From: Funneliformis mosseae
Taxonomy: Eukaryota > Glomeromycota > Glomeromycetes > Glomerales > Glomeraceae
Direction: 5' to 3'
DNA length: 13,295 bases
Assembly: GCA_910592005.1 (NCBI GenBank)
Contig: CAJVPP010002867.1
Coordinates: 1-13,295 of the forward strand
Shown piece by piece: positions 8,264 through 13,295 of this stretch. Each line of letters begins with the position of its first letter. Within the stretch, counting starts at the first letter, position 1. A program made the translations under genes and the position numbers. The notes beneath the pieces were generated by a model. That model was not told the origin of the DNA. It saw nothing but the letters and a program-made list of their open reading frames with translations, and did no database searches.

Positions 8264-9822
8264 TTACATCATATCAATGTGATCATTATCAGAACTACTA
8301 TAAGCATCAAATTCTTCATCCATTAATTGTATATTCTCATCAGACTCAAAATATTTTTTAGTATTTTTAAACGCTCTTCTCCAAAGTCCAACAATGACTT
8401 TTGAAGAAATTTTTTCTTTAAATACATTTAATAGTATATTTCTAACAGATAAAAGGTTTGGATGTAGACCTGATCATGTAATTTCATCCTTCATAACTGA
8501 CCAAATACTTTCAATAGGTTGCAATTCATAATGATAAGAAGGGTAAAATTAACTTTATGTTTAAAGATGGTCCCCATAATTATTTTCAAATTTCAATTGA
8601 GTTGCAACTTAATTGCACTATAAGGAAATTTAATTGTGCCACAAGTTGCAACTCAATTGCACCATTTTTTTTAATTGCGGTGACCATTTTTATTTATGTT
8701 CATATTGTTCTGCAATCTTAATACACAAAAATGAAACCTTTTCTTTGTTTATTTGAACTAATTCCAAAAGTTCTAGTTTTCTTAATTCATCTGAAAAAGC
8801 AATATCATATGCATTTAACCAATCAATAATTTCTTGCTTTTTTGCATTTGAAGTTGGAATACTTTCAACTCGTCGTTTATGATAGCTTATCCCATCTATA
8901 TGAATACATACAAACCCATATTTTTCATGAAAGGTTTTGCAAAGAGTTGAAAAAAGATCCTCAAAAATTTCTGCAATAAAATTTTCATGATAATCTACTT
9001 AGTTAGAAATGATATTTGCTTCTTTAATAACATTGGGAACATCATTCCATTCTTTAGCATTATTCCTTTTTCTTTCTTTATTACTTGAAGGTTTAATTGT
9101 TAGTTTCTAAATATAAACAGAATTAGGAATAAGTTCACTATTTAGCTTATTAAAAGATCTATTTTAAAATACAATAATTGCTTCAAAAATTATCACTAAT
9201 GAACTATGCCCAGGTATCAAAATAACACTATAATAAGAAACTCATGTATTGCGAGCATTATAATGTAAGTAATAGTATAATTTATCAAGAAAAACTTCTG
9301 GATGACATGAAATATTATTTTGGCCTTCTAAATTAACAAAATGAAAATGAAAATAATAACTATAAAATGCAATATTATTTGGTAATTCATAAAGGAGATT
9401 TTTACGTTCTCTCTGATTATAATAAAAGCCCAACTGGTATAGTATTCAAAAAAGCTTCTATTTAGAAAAATCATATTCTTTTTCAGCAAAAAACTGTCAT
9501 AAGATATGTATAGAAAGTTATTCAGCCATTTTGTTAGAATTTAAAATTTTCATACGCAAAATTTTTGAAATATTTTCATCAGATTGCAATTTAGGTTGAT
9601 CAAGGATTTTATGCAGTATAAAAGTGTTATCATCACATTTGTTTTAATCTGCCATAACCACTCTAATCGTACTTTCTGATATATTTAATGCATTAGAAAC
9701 CTACTTGCGTAATGTGATCTTTTGATGGTTCTCTATTTTAAAGTTAATCTCTAAAAAATAATTGTAAATAGAGATTACTATTAACTTTTATTATCAGTTA
9801 ATGGTGTACCACTTCATTTTAT
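8264..9822 (-). pseudogene. IS630/Tc1-like DDE transposase, decayed
   Basis: Intact relatives cut and paste their own element. Read on the - strand, nearly the whole protein remains in one frame. Near 9815-9795 is TPLTDNK, in a shifted frame. A helix-turn-helix region follows (about 9740-9560: HQKITLRK, NALNISESTIRVV). Then come a Tyr/His-rich segment (9433-9242, VNLEGQNNISCHP, LYYYLHYNARNT), a second catalytic-type Asp in IHIDGISYHKRR (Asp at 8896-8894), and a third-acid motif PSYHYELQPIESIW (Glu at 8512-8510). The C-terminus ends SSSDNDHIDMM then TAA at 8266-8264. About eleven in-frame stops interrupt it, mostly where Gln, Arg or Trp is expected. A MITE (8562-8692) splits it between the second Asp and the Glu, and the frame beyond differs by one base even with that element discounted. 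The first catalytic acid is not evident. It is not functional. Confidence 0.8.
8562..8692. mobile_element. hAT-type MITE with 8-bp target duplication, inside the transposase pseudogene
   Basis: A 131-bp element. Its ends form imperfect 20-bp terminal inverted repeats: TAAAGATGGTCCCCATAATT at the left and, on the opposite strand, TAAAAATGGTCACCGCAATT at the right (4 mismatches). It is flanked by exact 8-bp direct repeats TTTATGTT at 8554-8561 and 8693-8700, the duplication length typical of the hAT superfamily. Inside is a perfect 17-bp inverted repeat (CAATTGAGTTGCAACTT at 8594-8610 and its complement at 8643-8659). It has no coding capacity, so it is non-autonomous. The transposase homology stops exactly at one side and resumes at the other, which independently confirms the boundaries. 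Confidence 0.88.
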
Positions 9823-9870
9823 GGAGGAACTATGGATAATAAAACAAAAAAACTATAATAAAAATGTTTA

Positions 9871-10018
9871 CTGTATAGTCCCAAAAATAAGCATCACGTG
9901 ATATATATAAATTTATCAGTATATACGTAACTAATAATATAATAAATTTTATGTGACAAATAAATAAATTACTATAAAAGGAGCGTGTCATAGGGTGCTT
10001 ATTTTTGGGACTATACAA
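9871..10018. mobile_element. Mariner-type MITE, 148 bp
   Basis: Terminal inverted repeats are perfect over 22 bp: TGTATAGTCCCAAAAATAAG followed by CA at 9872-9893, and its complement at 9996-10017. One extra, mismatched base on each side lies next to TA (9869-9870 and 10019-10020), consistent with the TA duplication of Tc1/mariner elements. The interior is AT-rich, includes a CACGTG palindrome at 9895-9900, and has no real coding capacity; the open frame across it is an artefact of the inverted repeats. It lies about 50 bp beyond the N-terminal end of the decayed transposase, but shared ancestry is not shown. Confidence 0.82.
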
Positions 10019-10194
10019 TATTTAAAACCATTCTAATATATATTTTTTTCAGCCTATTTTATTTTAGCTGTATAATATTTTCTTAGCATAAATCCTTTTC
10101 TTTTTAAATAAGATACAAATCTTTTTGCATCAGCCTATAATTATATTTATTATACTCATAAATTTTATTAAATTCAAATTAGAATTATACAATT
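10019..10194. other. Short AT-rich spacer, nothing recognised
   Basis: This lies between the mariner-type MITE and the hAT relic. Translation of the - strand gives stop-rich sequence with no motif I can assign. It may be further decayed hAT 3' sequence. Confidence 0.4.
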
Positions 10195-10860
10195 TGTTTA
10201 TTAATGCGTCTTGAATATCTTTGCCAAAGCTTTAAGTTTCATTTGATTATATACTTTTATTTTAATAAGATTTTATTAAGAAAAAACTCTTTCAACATTA
10301 CTATTAGAAAGTGGCACAATTAATAAATAATTAACTATTTTGCTTAAATTTGGATAAAGAGTTAAAAATTGTAAATTAGTAAAAATCCGCTTTCATTCAT
10401 CTATAAAATTAAATTTTTAATAATTTTTATAAGTAATTTTACCTCTTGCCATTCCTGAATAAACTCAAACTTATTAACCTTTGCTAAAAAGACTTGCTTA
10501 TTTTGATATTTGAAACTTTCATAAAAATCATCTAATATTTTGATTTCATGTTCACCATATATTACCATTTTTAACTTTAAGAAAAATCATAACATTATAG
10601 ATTTCAGTATTTAGGAATTTCAGCAAAGATTCTTTATTAATGCAATAGCAAATTCTTTAAATACTGTTGATAATACATCAGGTTCAATAATATCAGACAT
10701 ATATTCTCGCAAATAATTTCCATAAGTTCATAAAATATCTATATTATCAGAATCATTACTTATGTTAATAAATTCAGTTATAATTGAATCAACCCCCTTC
10801 CTTTTTCATTTTTCATATATATTCTGAGGATTTAAAAATTTTTCATGTATAAAACTAAAT
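10195..10860 (-). pseudogene. hAT-like transposase C-terminal relic
   Basis: Read on the - strand, broken frames give FLNPQNIYEK near 10840, then DSIITEFINIS, YLREYMSDIIEPDVL, EFIQEWQEVKLL, and finally NLSKIVNYLLIVPLSNSNVERVF at about 10345-10279. The last part matches the C-terminal dimerisation signature of hAT transposases and their domesticated zinc-finger relatives (pattern: leucine-rich helix, P-SN-NVERVFS). Stops follow straight after VFS and occur inside upstream segments, several where Trp is expected. No DDE catalytic core or BED zinc finger is visible. Boundaries are approximate. It could have belonged to an autonomous hAT element or a hAT-derived host-like gene; it is dead either way. 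Confidence 0.65.
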
Positions 10861-11017
10861 AAAAAAAATAGATTTTAAAAAATATTACATATATTAATTA
10901 AAATTTATTTTTTTATAAAAAATAAATATTAAATTAAAATTAGATATTTAAAAAATCTATTAATAAAATCATATTATAAAATTAATTCTAAAATTAAAAA
11001 ATTAAAAAATCAAAAAA
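10861..11017. other. Low-complexity A/T stretch
   Basis: Almost pure A/T with repeated AATTAAAAAATTAAAAAAT-like runs. It separates the hAT relic from the 3' end of the retroelement. No gene is seen. Confidence 0.6.
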
Positions 11018-11055
11018 TTTTTTTTTTTTTTAAAGTGCGGTAGTTTCGCAATATC

Positions 11056-11061
11056 TTTATT
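11056..11061 (-). terminator. Polyadenylation signal of the retroelement
   Basis: The complement of TTTATT reads AATAAA, 25 bp before the A-tail (11031-11018) and about 120 bp beyond the last stop. Position and tail together support a genuine RNA 3' end copied into DNA. Confidence 0.6.
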
Positions 11062-11181
11062 ATGAAAGTAAAATTAAATGTAATGCAAATCAAAAGAAAT
11101 TACAAAAATCTCGTAAAGAACTAATCTAAAATTAAAACTATAGAAGACCGACCCTGCACTTCCCCAAAATCATTTTATAAC

Positions 11182-13230
11182 CTAAGCTAGAAAAATCATA
11201 TTTCGAGTAAATATACATAAGAAAGTGGAAAGGGCGAGGCCACTACTGCACCAAAAATTTGACCAATGAGATCCCATCCTTACCATTGAAAATATTGGAG
11301 GAGAGCTAAAAGAATGAGTGGAAGAATTAGAGGATAAATCATAACCTGATGTGACAAAATTGGCAGTCTTAGAAACAAGGGTAATGTTGGAAGATTTTTT
11401 AAAATTGTGCACAAGTTGACAATGGTCGCGCTAAACATTTTGTATAAGTTTAAAGATCAGATGCATGAAGGAAGAACAAGCAGCTAAAGCCAGACTTTGG
11501 GATGAAAGTTTCTTTAAAAAGAAATTAAAAAGGGATACTAGAACGATTCTTCTAATAAGAGCAAAAAATTCAGAAGTATTGTAGGTATCAAGCAACCATA
11601 CGTTCAACTGTTCAATTTCATAATCATGTGCATGAGTTATATCTTTTAAATAAGTTTTTGATTGTTGAATTATCTTTTTTATTTCGTAATTGACAGTAGG
11701 ACACATCCATATATAATAAAAGTTTTCGTCAGTGGCGTCACATCTGAGACACAAGAGCGAATGATCATATATGGAAGAATGTCTTAATTTGAGAATCTCA
11801 AAAGTTGGTAACATTTCAAAAAGACGTTGATATTTTGTTCTTCTAATAAAGGAGGTGGAGTAGGAGGTGGAATGTGTTGCTGTGTTGTCATTGAGTATGA
11901 AGGAGGTGGCAAACCAGTTAATTTGATATAGCATTGAGTATTTTGCAAGGACAGAGAGTTGAAGTAACCTAGAAAGAGAACATTCACAGAACAATTCTTT
12001 GCAAAATTGTCTAATAGGTATTAGTACTGGAACGTTATTATACGTGAAATAGCAACGAGACGTGTTATTTGTATATAGTTGAAGGGCTGTGGTGTTTAAG
12101 CTGGATTTTGCCAAGGCGTCAACTTTGTTGTTGAAGATGTTATCAGTGTGAGCTTTGACTTTGATCATTTTAACTGTGAGGTTGTGAGTGTTCATTATAT
12201 CAAAAAAACAAGATCAGTACACATAATTATTGATTTTGAGGGCAGGACGAACGGTGGAAGCTTTTTTTAGAAGGATCTTATATTTGTTAAACTGGGAGAT
12301 GATGACTGCTGAATTAGTATAAAAGGTAATGTTACAGGATGGTGGGGCTGTAAGTAAGGCAATAAAAATAGCTGCAAATTCAGGTAAGGAGGAAGAAGGA
12401 AAAGGGGATGTAAAAGCTAAAGAAAAGGAAGTCATTGGTAAACTTTGATGAGTTTAAAGCCAGGCAATACCCATTCTTATCGTGGGGAGACCTAAGTCTT
12501 TTAGAGATCCATCTGTATAGAATTCAAGCACAAAAGAAGAAGAAAAGGATTGAGATATGATTAGTAACTGTGAATTAAAAGGAGGTGACAAATATTTATC
12601 AAGTGAATTATTAAAGGAAGGCGCAGTAAAGCTTCTTGGAGTTACAAATAAACTTTGATTGTTATTTTTCAAAAAGCATGTTAGGGCGAGTTTATAAAAT
12701 GCACCATTGGAAAGAACACTGTGAAGACGATCGATACAGTTGATGTTTTTTGCTGTAGGAATTTTTGCACAAAGGGAGATGGGTAACATGAAACAACAAC
12801 TGTTGTAAGGCCCTCTGAATTTAGTGGCTGCAGTCTGATGAAAGCGGCAATAGATACAAGGCTCGAGGATTGTCATATTATCAGGACCAATTGAAGGTAT
12901 GTGGTGTCTCAGGTGTATGGTGTCTTGATTAATCTTTATAATTCTTCCTATAATGAAATAATTGATCGCAGTGTGCCATCTCACTACAAATTTAAGTGTT
13001 TGATGAGAGTAGGTAGGAGGAGTGATGGAGTAGCTATAGCAAGACTTATGTCTAAAATTATATGCAGGTGAAAGTAATCTGTTTTGGTCAGGATTTAAAC
13101 TCAATTCTAAGGCTTTGAACCATTTTGCAATTTGAAAGCTATGGGTAAGAGGATTGGTAATAATGTTCAGATCACGAAATATGAATATATAGTTCCTTGG
13201 TGGTTGGTGAGTTGCTCCTAGAGTTCCGGA
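11182..13230 (-). pseudogene. Retroelement polyprotein C-terminal part with RNase H domain, nonsense-mutated
   Basis: One reading frame on the - strand covers the whole region and is cut by three stops: TAA at 12456-12454 (after GIAWL, where Gln is expected), TGA at 12216-12214 and TAG at 11433-11431 (each where Trp fits). Seen in order: a linker (RNYIFIFRDLNIITNPLTHS) with Cys/His clusters (CIYCRFH); an RNase H domain with Asp in FYTDGS (12513-12511), Glu in LPEFAAI (12381-12379), and KVKAHTDN followed by NNKVDALAK (Asp at 12120-12118); then a C-terminal zinc-finger-like CLRCDATDENFYYIWMC. RNase H degrades the RNA strand of the RNA:DNA hybrid during retrotransposition. The third catalytic Asp, normally in YTDS, is Asn here (YTNS, 12315-12313). 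With three stops and that substitution the copy should be inactive. The family is assigned by motif, not by search. Confidence 0.8.
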
Positions 13231-13295
13231 CGAGTCGAGTCAACTCACGAGTCAGATAAGCCGAGTCGAGTTTAAATCGAGTCGAGTTTATGTTT
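13231..13295. repeat. CGAGTCGAGT repeat cluster (runs off window)
   Basis: Three exact copies of CGAGTCGAGT at 13231-13240, 13262-13271 and 13278-13287, plus a half copy CGAGTC at 13248-13253. The last two belong to a 16-bp tandem unit (CGAGTCGAGTTTAAAT). It is more GC-rich than its surroundings and begins exactly where the retroelement reading frame loses similarity. Identity and extent are unknown because the window ends here. Confidence 0.75.

Larger units (their letters stand above)
11018..13230 (-). mobile_element. LINE-like (non-LTR) retroelement, 3' part
   Basis: The element is on the - strand. Its 3' end is marked by an A-tail: 14 T on the + strand at 11018-11031, with AATAAA 25 bp before it. 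The coding remains run from about 13230 to 11182. No reverse-transcriptase domain lies in the window. Protein similarity ends at about 13230, where CGAGTCGAGT repeats begin, as expected for a 5'-truncated copy. I found no target duplication between the two flanks, so the left boundary is firmer than the right. Confidence 0.7.

Noticed and set aside
9830..10018. 62-codon open frame on the - strand
   Set aside because: Covers the mariner-type MITE end to end; its codons are the inverted repeats and AT-rich interior.
11784..11987. 67-codon open frame on the - strand
   Set aside because: Out-of-frame shadow of the retroelement C-terminal frame.
11182..13104. Four separate small genes on the - strand
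   Set aside because: All four open stretches are in the same frame, and the motifs continue across the three intervening stops, so they are one broken gene.
1..13295. CRISPR array, tRNA or rRNA genes, or a multi-gene defence system
   Set aside because: No regularly spaced direct repeats with unique spacers, no cloverleaf-like or ribosomal sequence recognised, and no gene cluster other than transposon remains; the gene structure is eukaryotic.

Overview
The window looks like nuclear DNA of a filamentous fungus, most likely an arbuscular mycorrhizal one (Glomeromycotina, Rhizophagus type). The evidence is very AT-rich intergenic DNA, short GT-AG introns of 80-350 bp, a fungal-specific cortical dynein-anchor gene, and a dense layer of decayed DNA transposons, MITE-like elements and a LINE-type retroelement. 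The organism is an inference from style and protein families; no marker gene names a species.

Left third (1-5653): two intact-looking, convergent protein genes. On the + strand (121-4217, 5' end outside the window) is a Num1/ApsA/Mcp5-type cortical anchor: five visible exons join in frame to 1,155 codons, with N-terminal coiled coils and a C-terminal PH domain split by two introns. On the - strand (5653-4734) is a three-exon, 244-residue cytochrome b561 membrane protein with all four haem-ligand histidines. The 516 bp between their stop codons holds both 3' UTRs.

Middle (5654-8100): no convincing gene. It holds the upstream region of the b561 gene with a 9-bp-arm inverted repeat, a degenerate tandem repeat of about 77-93 bp, a 13-bp palindrome, a 59-nt-arm foldback (6754-6872) and a 217-bp foldback/MITE-like element (7879-8095).

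Right half (8264-13295): a graveyard of mobile elements, with all coding remains on the - strand. It contains (i) an IS630/Tc1-like transposase pseudogene (about 9822-8264), interrupted by (ii) a 131-bp hAT-type MITE with a perfect 8-bp target duplication; (iii) a mariner-type MITE (9871-10018) with 22-bp perfect terminal inverted repeats; (iv) a hAT-like transposase C-terminal relic (10860-10195); (v) the 3' part of a LINE-like retroelement (13230-11018) with an RNase H domain, AATAAA signal and A-tail; and (vi) CGAGTCGAGT repeats running off the right edge. The pseudogenes keep long single reading frames. They are broken mainly by stops explainable as C:G to T:A transitions (CAA/CAG/CGA/TGG to stop), and one RNase H catalytic Asp has become Asn in the same way. 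This suggests decay by deamination of methylated cytosine or a RIP-like process.

I found no evidence for a novel multi-gene system. The most informative points are dynein-adaptor-like motifs in the cortical anchor, the nested MITE that dates insertions, and the one-directional decay signature.
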